Shown piece by piece: positions 1-5,425 of a stretch of DNA of 7,190 nucleotides. Below the pieces are notes generated by a model. It worked only from the letters and a program-made list of their open reading frames with translations, had not been told where the DNA came from and ran no database searches. The stretch spans positions 1 to 7,190 of the forward strand of contig DHOB01000066.1 in the NCBI GenBank assembly GCA_002409675.1, read 5' to 3'. The translations under genes were made by a program, and so were the position numbers. This DNA is from Ruminococcaceae bacterium UBA5401 (GTDB lineage: Bacteria; Bacillota; Clostridia; Oscillospirales; Acutalibacteraceae). Numbering within the stretch: the stretch's first letter is position 1; every line of letters begins with the position of its first letter.

Positions 1-62
1 ACGAGTCCTCAACTTTCATTTAACTTTACAATTCGTTATTGATTATGAGGAGGAATCTTCCG

Positions 63-746
63 ATGAATAAAAATGGCCGCCCGGCGACCGTCGGTCTGAT
101 GGTGACGATCCTCGACCGCGGAAAGGGCGAGCAGGCCGCGCAAATCTGCAAAGAGCGAAACCTGCCTTTCCACTTTCTCTGCTTCGGCCTTGGGACGGCA
201 GCTTCGGACCTTCTGGACTACCTGGGGCTCGGCGAAACGAAAAAGGACGTTGTCTTCAGCCTGATTCCATGGAAGGACGCGGAACGTCTGCCTGCGCTGC
301 TTGCGCGGGAGCTGCAGATGGGCACGCCGGGCGGCGGGATCGCCTTTGTCATGCCGCTTTCCGGCGTAAGCGGCTTTGTTTCAATGACGCTGGGAAACCG
401 AGAAACAGACACGGAAGGAGAAAAACGGCAGATGAATCAACCTGCAAAGTACGAATTGGTGGTCGCCGTGGTCAACCGCGGCTTTACGGACAGAGTCATG
501 GACGCGGCCCGAAGCGCCGGAGCCACGGGCGGCACGATTCTGGAGGCACGCGGGCTGAGCGGAAACAGGGCCAAATTTCTGCAGATTTCTCTTCAGGAAG
601 AGAAAACGATCGTTGCGATTCTCTGTGAAAGAAACCGGAAACAGCCGATTATGGAAGCCGTCAATCGCGCTGCCGGAATCCGGACCGAAGCCGGAGGACT
701 GCTTTTCGCGCTCGCAGTGGACAGCATCGCCGGCGTGCCGGACTGA
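63..746 (+). CDS. Tandem PII-like (GlnB-fold) domain protein
   Basis: A 227-residue protein that reads as two PII-like signalling domains in series. The first spans about residues 8-112 and ends in a Gly-rich stretch, GTPGGGIAFVMPL (87-99), like the C-terminal strand of PII proteins. A charged linker (112-128) leads to the second domain (129-225), which has VVAVVNRGF at its first strand and ATGGTILEARG (154-164), resembling the Gly-Gly-Thr segment of PII. The usual long T-loop with its modified Tyr is not visible, so classical uridylylation is unlikely. PII proteins bind nucleotides and small effectors and control transporters or enzymes; the partner here is not in view. I chose ATG at 63 because GAGGAGGA (47-54) lies 9 bases upstream; a TTG at 39 in the same frame has no such support. 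It appears monocistronic, with a strong terminator after it. Family-level assignment only. Confidence 0.75.
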   Translation: MNKNGRPATVGLMVTILDRGKGEQAAQICKERNLPFHFLCFGLGTAASDLLDYLGLGETKKDVVFSLIPWKDAERLPALLARELQMGTPGGGIAFVMPLSGVSGFVSMTLGNRETDTEGEKRQMNQPAKYELVVAVVNRGFTDRVMDAARSAGATGGTILEARGLSGNRAKFLQISLQEEKTIVAILCERNRKQPIMEAVNRAAGIRTEAGGLLFALAVDSIAGVPD

Positions 747-747
747 A

Positions 748-766
748 CGGCGGTGCGTTTCCGCCG
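748..766 (+). other. Small hairpin after the PII-like gene
   Basis: CGGCGG (748-753) and CCGCCG (761-766) form a 6-bp stem with a 7-base loop, just after the stop codon. No T-tract follows, so it is probably not the terminator. It may protect the 3' end of the mRNA or be incidental. Confidence 0.35.
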
Positions 767-793
767 CAGAAACATCAGGCCCGATAAAAATTT

Positions 794-841
794 ATCCTTT
801 TGATTCCTTCTCCACGGCCGGCGGAATCAAAGGGATTTTTT
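794..841 (+). terminator. Rho-independent terminator of the PII-like gene
   Basis: The arms 794-807 and 823-836 pair over 14 positions with a single G-U wobble, around a 15-base loop. A run of six T (836-841) follows directly. This is a canonical intrinsic terminator 48 bases after the stop codon, and it separates the PII-like gene from the sigma-factor unit. Confidence 0.9.
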
Positions 842-850
842 ATACAGCCG

Positions 851-865
851 GAAAAATCATTTTTC
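851..865. other. AT-rich 15-bp palindrome, possible operator
   Basis: GAAAAAT-C-ATTTTTC is a perfect dyad with 7-base arms. It sits between the preceding terminator and the ECF-type promoter, about 31 bases upstream of the -35. Its placement suits an operator, but AT-rich dyads arise easily and no regulator can be named. Confidence 0.3.
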
Positions 866-896
866 ATCCGTCCCGGCCGAAGAAAATTTATGAAAA

Positions 897-923
897 TGAA
901 AGTTTTCGCTTCCCCGCGTCGTA
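897..923 (+). promoter_or_regulatory. Candidate ECF-sigma promoter
   Basis: TGAAAG (897-902, followed by TTTT) and CGTA (920-923, in CGTATTA) are 17 bases apart. ECF promoters of the SigW type have TGAAAC and CGTA about 16 bases apart, so this matches 9 of 10 core bases with one extra spacer base. Transcription would begin near 930, some 40 bases before the sigma start codon. ECF sigma/anti-sigma operons commonly use their own sigma in this way, so autoregulation is the natural inference. Confidence 0.55.
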
Positions 924-973
924 TTAAAGGTGAGAGCAGCATGGTCATGGCTCCCAAAGGAGTGAACCGCAGA

Positions 974-1460
974 ATGGATCAAAACGACCGGGCGGAATAC
1001 CTTGTGGAAACGTACGCCGACCCGATTCTCCGCCTGAGCTACGCCTACCTGAAAACACGGCCGACGCCCAGGATATCTGCCAGACGGTGTTCGTAAAGCT
1101 GCTGACCGCGCCCCGGGAGTTTGAAAGCCCCGCGCATGAAAAGGCATGGATTCTGCGCACCGCGGCCAACGCCTGCAAGGTCTGCTGAAAAGCTCCTGGC
1201 GAAAGCGGACCTGCGGCCTCGGCGCATGCGCGGAGTAGCCGGCGCCGGAGCAGGAGGGCGGCGCGGTCCTGGCCGCGGTCGATACCCTGCCGCCGCGTTA
1301 CCGAGCCGTGATCTACCTCTATTACTACGAGGGCTATCAGGCCGGTGAAATCGGCAGAATCCTCGGCGTGCCGACCGGCACCGTTCATACCCGCCTGGCC
1401 CGCGGCCGGGCGAAACTGAAAAAATTGTTAGGGGGAACAGTATATGGACCGTCTGTCTGA
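974..1460 (+). pseudogene. Broken ECF-family RNA polymerase sigma factor
   Basis: Three frames joined give an ECF sigma factor of about 162 residues, a normal family length. Frame one starts at ATG 974 behind AAAGGAGTGA (956-965) and encodes the region 2 start DRAEYLVETYADPILRLSYA. A missing A in the run at 1052-1055 breaks it, with a stop at 1094. The next frame continues ADAQDICQTVFVKLL and AHEKAWILRTAANACK. A second one-base deletion near 1180 shifts the frame again, to LLKSSWRKRT, then TAG at 1236-1238. The same frame then resumes into an intact region 4, with LPPRYRAVIYLYYYEGY and a helix-turn-helix EIGRILGVPTGTVHTRL, ending at 1460. The end overlaps the downstream start by 17 bases, as is usual for sigma/anti-sigma pairs. 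ATG 941, in frame behind AGGTGAG, is an alternative start. Three lesions within 190 bases, with none evident in the neighbours, favour decay over sequencing error, though error is not excluded. Confidence 0.85.
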
Positions 1461-2496
1461 ATACCGCCGCGAAATGAAGGGCCTTTGCTTTACGCCGGAA
1501 CAAAAGGCCGCACTGGCCGCCCGGGTCCGCGCCGCCGCTCAAGAGCGGTCTCACGCCGCCCGCCGCCCGATGCGCTGGGTCTTGGCCGCCGCGTCGGTCG
1601 CGGTGATTTTCGCGACCGGCTACGGAGCCGTGGCGGCGGGGCTGGTCGGGAACGCCTTCGATTCGGTCTTCGGCACTTCCCAGACGGAAGTCATCAATAA
1701 AATCGGCCGCCCCATCGGCGCGGGCGCGACCGACAACGGCATCACCGTCACCGCCGACGCCATCATCGGCGACAAATACAGCGCCTGCATCGTCTACACC
1801 GTCAAGCGCAAGGACGGCTCCCCTCTCAGGCTGCCCGCGGGCATTTCGATTCAGAACCTCTCTTTTGAGGATTTCGGCGGCAGCGACCTGCATGGCGGCG
1901 ACGGCTTACACGGCAGCGTCGGATTTTTGCCGAGCAGCACCGACAAAAACGCCGCCCAGTATGTGGAGAGCATCTCCGCCAACGGGCCGCTGAAGCTCGG
2001 AAAAGTCAACGCAAGATTCCACAACATGCAGTATTTCGACCCGAAAAGCCAGCGGACCGTGACGTTTTGCAAGGGCGACTGGAATTTCAGCTTCCGTGTG
2101 AAATACGAGGATTCGTCCGTCGCGCTGAAAGCCGGGGAGACTTTCACCCGGGACGGAAGCACCTTTAAAATCACCAAAATCTCGGTTTCTCCGGTGGCCC
2201 TGCACATGGAATACGAAGCGGAGGGCGCATACGGCAGCAAAGAAGAAACCTCGTCCTCAGACGGCAGCGAGCCGGATTCGGTAAAAAAACGGTCGGAGCA
2301 CTATCTGGGCCTTTCCGTCCTGCTGACCAAGAAGGACGGTTCCGTTCTGAACCTGACCGACAACGGCGGATCCATCGACTCGTCGGGCGGCAAAACGGTC
2401 TGCACAAAAGGCGGGGTCTTCCGGGAAATCGTCCCCATTGAAGAGATGAAGTCCGTCTCCGTCCAAGGCGTGGAAATCCCCGTCGGCTCCGACTGA
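1444..2496 (+). CDS. Membrane-anchored anti-sigma-like protein, DUF4179-type
   Basis: A 350-residue protein with a short cytoplasmic N-terminus (about 1-42, rich in Arg and Glu), one membrane segment at about 44-67 (WVLAAASVAVIFATGYGAVA) and a large extracytoplasmic beta-rich domain. This layout, placed directly after an ECF sigma gene and overlapping its end, is typical of DUF4179-type proteins in clostridia, generally taken as anti-sigma or envelope-sensing partners. The N-terminal segment would bind the sigma factor at the inner membrane face. A Ser/Glu-rich low-complexity stretch around residues 264-276 is probably a flexible loop. The ATG at 1444 follows GGGGG (1430-1434). The gene is intact over its whole length although its sigma partner is broken, so it may act on another sigma factor or be on the way to loss. 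The sigma-binding role is inferred from position. Confidence 0.7.
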   Translation: MDRLSEYRREMKGLCFTPEQKAALAARVRAAAQERSHAARRPMRWVLAAASVAVIFATGYGAVAAGLVGNAFDSVFGTSQTEVINKIGRPIGAGATDNGITVTADAIIGDKYSACIVYTVKRKDGSPLRLPAGISIQNLSFEDFGGSDLHGGDGLHGSVGFLPSSTDKNAAQYVESISANGPLKLGKVNARFHNMQYFDPKSQRTVTFCKGDWNFSFRVKYEDSSVALKAGETFTRDGSTFKITKISVSPVALHMEYEAEGAYGSKEETSSSDGSEPDSVKKRSEHYLGLSVLLTKKDGSVLNLTDNGGSIDSSGGKTVCTKGGVFREIVPIEEMKSVSVQGVEIPVGSD

Positions 2497-2522
2497 CGGC
2501 CCCGCGCGTGAATAAAAGCGGC

Positions 2523-2543
2523 GCGGTTCCGCCGCGGAACCGC
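2523..2543 (+). other. Hairpin upstream of the main terminator
   Basis: GCGGTTCC (2523-2530) pairs with GGAACCGC (2536-2543) around a 5-base loop. It lies just before the longer hairpin and lacks a T-tract, so the two form a tandem hairpin end to the sigma/anti-sigma unit. Confidence 0.5.
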
Positions 2544-2548
2544 AGACG

Positions 2549-2600
2549 TACAGAGAGTCGGGCGGCCGGGAAAATCCCGGCCGCCCGACTCTCTGTATTT
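2549..2600 (+). terminator. Very stable hairpin terminator of the sigma/anti-sigma unit
   Basis: Bases 2549-2571 and 2575-2597 are perfect reverse complements (23 bp) around an AAA loop, followed by a short TTT (2598-2600) then AACTG. The T-tract is modest, but the stem is unusually long and GC-rich. It is placed correctly 52 bases after the DUF4179-like gene and before a new set of promoters. No T-tract follows it on the opposite strand, so it should act rightward. Confidence 0.75.
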
Positions 2601-2620
2601 TAACTGCCCGGAGGGCAAAT

Positions 2621-2649
2621 TTGAACCGATTTGAAAGAAATGGTACAAT
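2621..2649 (+). promoter_or_regulatory. Sigma-A-type promoter P1 (extended -10), facing sigG
   Basis: TTGAAC (2621-2626), a 17-base spacer and TACAAT (2644-2649), with TG one base before the -10 hexamer (TGGTACAAT), give an extended -10 promoter. It sits in an AT-rich island within GC-rich surroundings, just after the terminator. It points right, antisense to sigG and in the direction of cca. Confidence 0.65.
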
Positions 2650-2658
2650 AAATATAAT
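2631..2658 (+). promoter_or_regulatory. Sigma-A-type promoter P2, overlapping P1
   Basis: TTGAAA (2631-2636), a 16-base spacer and a perfect TATAAT (2653-2658). It overlaps P1, shifted by about 9 bases. Transcription would start near 2665. The nearest gene on this strand is cca at 3585; everything between is antisense to sigG. Confidence 0.65.
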
Positions 2659-2677
2659 TGATTTGACAAAAGGGGGG

Positions 2678-2692
2678 GACGGCGCGCCCGTC
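2678..2692 (-). terminator. Weak candidate terminator at the sigG stop codon
   Basis: On the sigG strand GACGG, a 5-base loop GCGCG and CCGTC form a short stem overlapping the stop codon, followed by CCCCCC and TTTT. The stem has only 5 bp and C's intervene before the T's, so it would be a weak terminator at best. No better one follows sigG. Confidence 0.3.
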
Positions 2693-3461
2693 AGATGCTC
2701 TTTTTGATTTTGTCGAGGGCGGCTTTTTCCAGACGGGAGACCTGCGCCTGGCTGATGCCGATTTCGGAGGCGACCTCCATCTGCGTCTTGCCCTGAAAGT
2801 AGCGCATGGAGAGGATGTTCTTTTCCCGGCTGTTCAGGTTCTTGATGGCCTCTTTGAGGGCGATCTCGTCGAGCCAGTTGTTGTCGTCGTTGTTGTCGCC
2901 GACCTGGTCCATCACATAGATGGTGTCCCCGCCGTCCGAAAAGACCGGCTCGTAGAGCGAAATCGGCTCCACGATGGATTCCAGCGCCACCACGACCTCT
3001 TCGCGCGGGATGCCGAGCTCCTTGGCGATTTCCTCCACGGTGGGCTCCCGGTTTTTCTCCGCCTGTATCTTCTCCTTGGCCTGCATCGCCTTATAGGCCG
3101 TGTCACGCAGGGAGCGGCTCACGCGGATGCTGTTGTTGTCGCGCAGGTAACGGCGTATTTCCCCGATAATCATGGGAACACCGTAAGTAGAAAAGCGCAC
3201 GCCCTGGTTGATGTCGAAGTGGTCGATGGCCTTGATAAGGCCGATGCACCCGACCTGGAACAGGTCGTCCAGGTTTTCGCCCCGGTTGGTGAACCGCTGG
3301 ATGACGCTGAGGACCAGGCGCAGATTTCCCTTAATCAGCTCGTCGCGCGCCTTTTTGTCGCCGGCCTTGACCTTGCGGAGGAGCTCCATCTTTTCCTTTT
3401 CAGTCAGCACCTTCAGTTTGGATGTATTGACGCCGCAGATTTCCACCTTGTTGTACTGCAC
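2691..3461 (-). CDS. sigG: RNA polymerase sporulation sigma factor SigG
   Basis: A 256-residue sigma-70 protein matching SigG of Bacillus closely from end to end. SigG directs late gene expression in the forespore. The N-terminal signature NKVEICGVNTSKL (4-16) is specific for SigG. Region 2 has GNLRLVLSVIQRF (45-57) and DDLFQVGCIGLIKAID (65-80), then RFSTYGVPMIIGEIRRYLRD (89-108). Region 3 includes RVSRSLRDTAYKA (113-125). Region 4 ends with the helix-turn-helix TQMEVASEIGISQAQVSRLE (226-245). I chose the GTG start because it gives the family N-terminus and has GGGGGG seven bases upstream; a longer frame to 3503 adds residues unlike the family. The gene stands alone on its strand, with a SigF-type promoter upstream. 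In Bacillus it directly follows sigE; here cca and a glycosylase gene on the other strand lie between. Confidence 0.97.
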   Translation of the reverse strand: MQYNKVEICGVNTSKLKVLTEKEKMELLRKVKAGDKKARDELIKGNLRLVLSVIQRFTNRGENLDDLFQVGCIGLIKAIDHFDINQGVRFSTYGVPMIIGEIRRYLRDNNSIRVSRSLRDTAYKAMQAKEKIQAEKNREPTVEEIAKELGIPREEVVVALESIVEPISLYEPVFSDGGDTIYVMDQVGDNNDDNNWLDEIALKEAIKNLNSREKNILSMRYFQGKTQMEVASEIGISQAQVSRLEKAALDKIKKSI

Positions 3462-3468
3462 TTCGCAT

Positions 3469-3474
3469 CCCCCC
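3469..3474 (-). promoter_or_regulatory. Ribosome binding site deciding the sigG GTG start
   Basis: On the sigG strand GGGGGG lies 7 bases before GTG at 3461. An ATG in between is out of frame. The GTG and the plain G-run suggest moderate translation, which would fit a gene whose output must stay low until engulfment is complete. Confidence 0.7.
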
Positions 3475-3491
3475 GTCGCGGTACTAAAAAA

Positions 3492-3521
3492 CAGTATTGC
3501 CACGCTTGGGACGTATCATGC
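3492..3521 (-). promoter_or_regulatory. SigF-type promoter of sigG
   Basis: Read on the sigG strand: GCATG (3521-3517), 15 bases, then GGCAATACTG (3501-3492). The -10 fits the SigF pattern GGnnAnAnTR at every fixed position. The -35 fits GYATA at four of five, and the 15-base spacer is the usual one. In Bacillus sigG is transcribed by SigF in the forespore, so the match is also where it is expected. A start near 3485 would leave a leader of about 24 bases. Confidence 0.7.
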
Positions 3522-3550
3522 AGGGGGCGGAGCAAATTCCGTCCGAACTT

Positions 3551-3557
3551 TTCGACA
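3551..3557 (-). promoter_or_regulatory. Possible Spo0A box between sigG and cca
   Basis: TTCGACA on the + strand is TGTCGAA on the sigG strand, an exact 7-base Spo0A box. It lies about 30 bases upstream of the sigG -35 and 28 bases before the cca start codon. The same heptamer also occurs inside sigG (3212-3218) and spoIIGA (6378-6384), so chance is a real possibility. Confidence 0.3.
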
Positions 3558-3584
3558 CGTTTCAGTTGAAAGAGGGAAAACAGC

Positions 3585-4928
3585 ATGGAACTTCAGATTC
3601 CGCCGGAGGTCGACGCCGTCCGGCAGGCTTTGACCCGGAGCGGATACGAGGCATACGCCGTCGGCGGGTGCGTGCGCGACAGCCTGCTCGGCCTCGCGCC
3701 GCATGACTGGGACCTCACGACCTCCGCCCGGCCGGAGCAGGCCCGGCGCGCCCTTTCGGCGTTCAAAGTCATCGATACCGGCCTGAAGCACGGCACGGTG
3801 ACGGCTCTTTCCGGCAAGACGGCGGTGGAGGTGACCTCGTACCGCGTCGACGGGCCGTATTCCGACGGCCGCCACCCCGACCGCGTCGCTTTTACGGCCA
3901 GCCTGAAGGAAGACCTCGCGCGGCGCGACTTCACCGTCAACGCCCTCGCCTATTCCCCCGAAACCGGCGTCGTGGACTGCTTCGGCGGGATGAAAGACCT
4001 TGCGGAAAAGCGCATCCGCTGCGTGGGCGACGCGGACCGCCGCTTCCGGGAGGACGGCCTGCGCATCCTGCGGGCGATGCGGTTTTCCGCGGACCTCGGC
4101 TTTTCCATCGAGCGGGAAACCGCCCGCAGCCTGCTGCGCAGCCGCGCCCTGCTGGACCGCATCGCGCGGGAGCGGATCCGGGCGGAGTTCACAAAGCTGC
4201 TGTGCGGCGCGCAGGCCGCCGCCGTCCTGCGGAAATTCCGCGACGCCGCGGCGCAGTTCATCCCGGAGCTGCGCCCCTGCTTCGGCTTCGCCCAGCGCAA
4301 CCCCCACCACGTTTACGACGTCTGGGAGCATACGCTCCACACTGTGGACGCGGCCCCGCAGGAGCCCGTGCTGCGCCTGACCATGCTGCTGCACGACATC
4401 GGCAAGCCGCTGTGCTTTTCCGTCGGCCGTGACGGCGTGGGGCATTTTTACGGCCATGCGGGCAAAAGCGCGGAACTGGCGGAAAAGATTCTGCGCCGGC
4501 TGCGGTACGACAACCGCACCGTCGCCGACGTGGCCACGCTGGTGCGCTGGCACGGCGTGCCCCTGCCGCCCGACGAGCGCTTTCTGCGGCGCAGGCTCGG
4601 CCAGCTGGGCGAAAGGAACCTGCACCGGCTTTTCCGCGTGCAGGCCGCGGACACCCTGGGCAAGAGCCCGGCCGACCGCGGCCGGCTGGAAGAGCTCTGC
4701 CGGGCCGAGGCCATGCTGGACGCCCTCCTCGCGCGGGGCGACTGCTTCAGCCTGAAAAGCCTTGCCGTAAACGGAAACGACCTGCTGCGCGCCGGCGTGC
4801 CGGAGGGCGCCGCCGTGGGCAAAACGCTGCGGGCCCTGCTCGCCGCCGTGATGGACGGAAAATGCCCCAATTCCCGCGCGGAGCTGCTGCGGTATGCCGC
4901 CGCGCTGAAAGGAAGCGAAAAAGCGTGA
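3585..4928 (+). CDS. cca: CCA tRNA nucleotidyltransferase with HD domain
   Basis: A 447-residue class II nucleotidyltransferase that adds or repairs the 3' CCA of tRNAs, a housekeeping function. The head domain has VGGCVRDSLLG (26-36) and the metal-binding DWD of HDWDLTT (40-46), then RRDFTVNALAY (112-122). EDGLRILRAMRF (155-166) carries the residues that select CTP and ATP in this family. The C-terminal part holds an HD-type domain: H248, the HD pair in LLHDIGKP (267-274), H286 and GHA (289-291). Many bacterial CCA enzymes carry this domain, with phosphohydrolase activity reported in some. GAGGG lies 8 bases before the ATG. The stop TGA overlaps the GTG of the next gene (GTGA), so the two are translationally coupled. 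No convincing sigma-A promoter is visible in the 123 bases up to sigG. An A-adding-only or poly(A) polymerase role is possible but less likely. Confidence 0.93.
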   Translation: MELQIPPEVDAVRQALTRSGYEAYAVGGCVRDSLLGLAPHDWDLTTSARPEQARRALSAFKVIDTGLKHGTVTALSGKTAVEVTSYRVDGPYSDGRHPDRVAFTASLKEDLARRDFTVNALAYSPETGVVDCFGGMKDLAEKRIRCVGDADRRFREDGLRILRAMRFSADLGFSIERETARSLLRSRALLDRIARERIRAEFTKLLCGAQAAAVLRKFRDAAAQFIPELRPCFGFAQRNPHHVYDVWEHTLHTVDAAPQEPVLRLTMLLHDIGKPLCFSVGRDGVGHFYGHAGKSAELAEKILRRLRYDNRTVADVATLVRWHGVPLPPDERFLRRRLGQLGERNLHRLFRVQAADTLGKSPADRGRLEELCRAEAMLDALLARGDCFSLKSLAVNGNDLLRAGVPEGAAVGKTLRALLAAVMDGKCPNSRAELLRYAAALKGSEKA

Positions 4929-5425
4929 GCCCCGGCTTCGTCGTGCACCCGCTCAGGCCCGTTTACGACCGGAACTCCCGCGCGCTGATTCTCGGCACCA
5001 TGCCGTCGCCCAAGTCGCGGGAATACGGCTTTTACTATTCCCACCCGCAGAACCGGTTCTGGCGGGTCCTCGCGCAGCTCTACGGCGGGCCGCCGCCCGC
5101 GACCAGCGAAGAAAAGACCGCCTTTCTGCTGAAAAACCGCATCGCCCTCTGGGACGTCCTCAAAAGCTGCCGCATCCGCGGGGCGGACGACGGCAGCATC
5201 CGGGACCCCGTGGCGAACGACATCGCGGGGCTGCTGGCCCGCACCTCCATCCGGGCGGTGTTCACCACGGGCGTAAAGGCCGCGTCGCTTTACCGGCGCC
5301 TCTGCCTGCCGAAAACGGGAAGGGCGGCAATTGCGCTGCCGTCAACCAGCCCCGCGAACTGCCGCCGCTATACTTATGAGACTCTGGTCGAAGCCTACCG
5401 GGTCCTTCTGGACTACACCCGTTAG
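4925..5425 (+). CDS. Hypoxanthine/uracil-DNA glycosylase (UDG superfamily, HDG type)
   Basis: A 166-residue protein of the uracil-DNA glycosylase superfamily that would remove deaminated bases, chiefly hypoxanthine from deoxyinosine, to start base excision repair. The active-site motif is LILGTMPSPKS (21-31) followed by FYYSHPQNRFW (36-46); the Asn in HPQN is the catalytic residue reported for this deoxyinosine glycosylase family. The C-terminal DNA-binding motif is LPSTSPAN (138-145), and TTGVKAA (114-120) lies between them. I start it at GTG 4925, which overlaps the cca stop as GTGA and has AAAGGAAG upstream. An in-frame ATG at 4862 would add 21 basic residues that lie wholly inside cca. 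Its stop TAG (5423-5425) overlaps the sigE stop codon tail to tail. The family call is firm; whether uracil or hypoxanthine is preferred cannot be read from sequence. Confidence 0.88.
   Translation: MSPGFVVHPLRPVYDRNSRALILGTMPSPKSREYGFYYSHPQNRFWRVLAQLYGGPPPATSEEKTAFLLKNRIALWDVLKSCRIRGADDGSIRDPVANDIAGLLARTSIRAVFTTGVKAASLYRRLCLPKTGRAAIALPSTSPANCRRYTYETLVEAYRVLLDYTR

Noticed and set aside
27..32. TACAAT as a -10 box for the PII-like gene
   Set aside because: The expected -35 position near 4-9 has no similarity to TTGACA, and the window starts too close to judge.
1049..1238. Programmed frameshifting to rescue the ECF sigma factor
   Set aside because: Both breaks would need -1 shifts, but neither site is a good slippery heptamer, and the TAG at 1236 would still stop translation.
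1045..1893. A 282-codon minus-strand open frame across the sigma/anti-sigma region
   Set aside because: It crosses two genes on the other strand, shows no family motifs and has no credible ribosome binding site; open only because of GC-rich composition.
2695..2796. A small plus-strand frame (33 codons) after the promoter pair
   Set aside because: The G-run is too far (16 bases) from its ATG and the frame is simply the complement of the sigG 3' end.
3514..3519. TATCAT as a -10 box for a cca promoter
   Set aside because: The hexamer is acceptable, but nothing like TTGACA lies 16-18 bases upstream and there is no TG extension. It stays the main alternative to the long-leader hypothesis.
3516..4625. 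A 369-codon minus-strand open frame opposite cca
   Set aside because: It mirrors a clear CCA enzyme in GC-rich DNA, has low-complexity Ala/Arg/Gly composition and no recognisable domain, so it is a shadow of the real gene.
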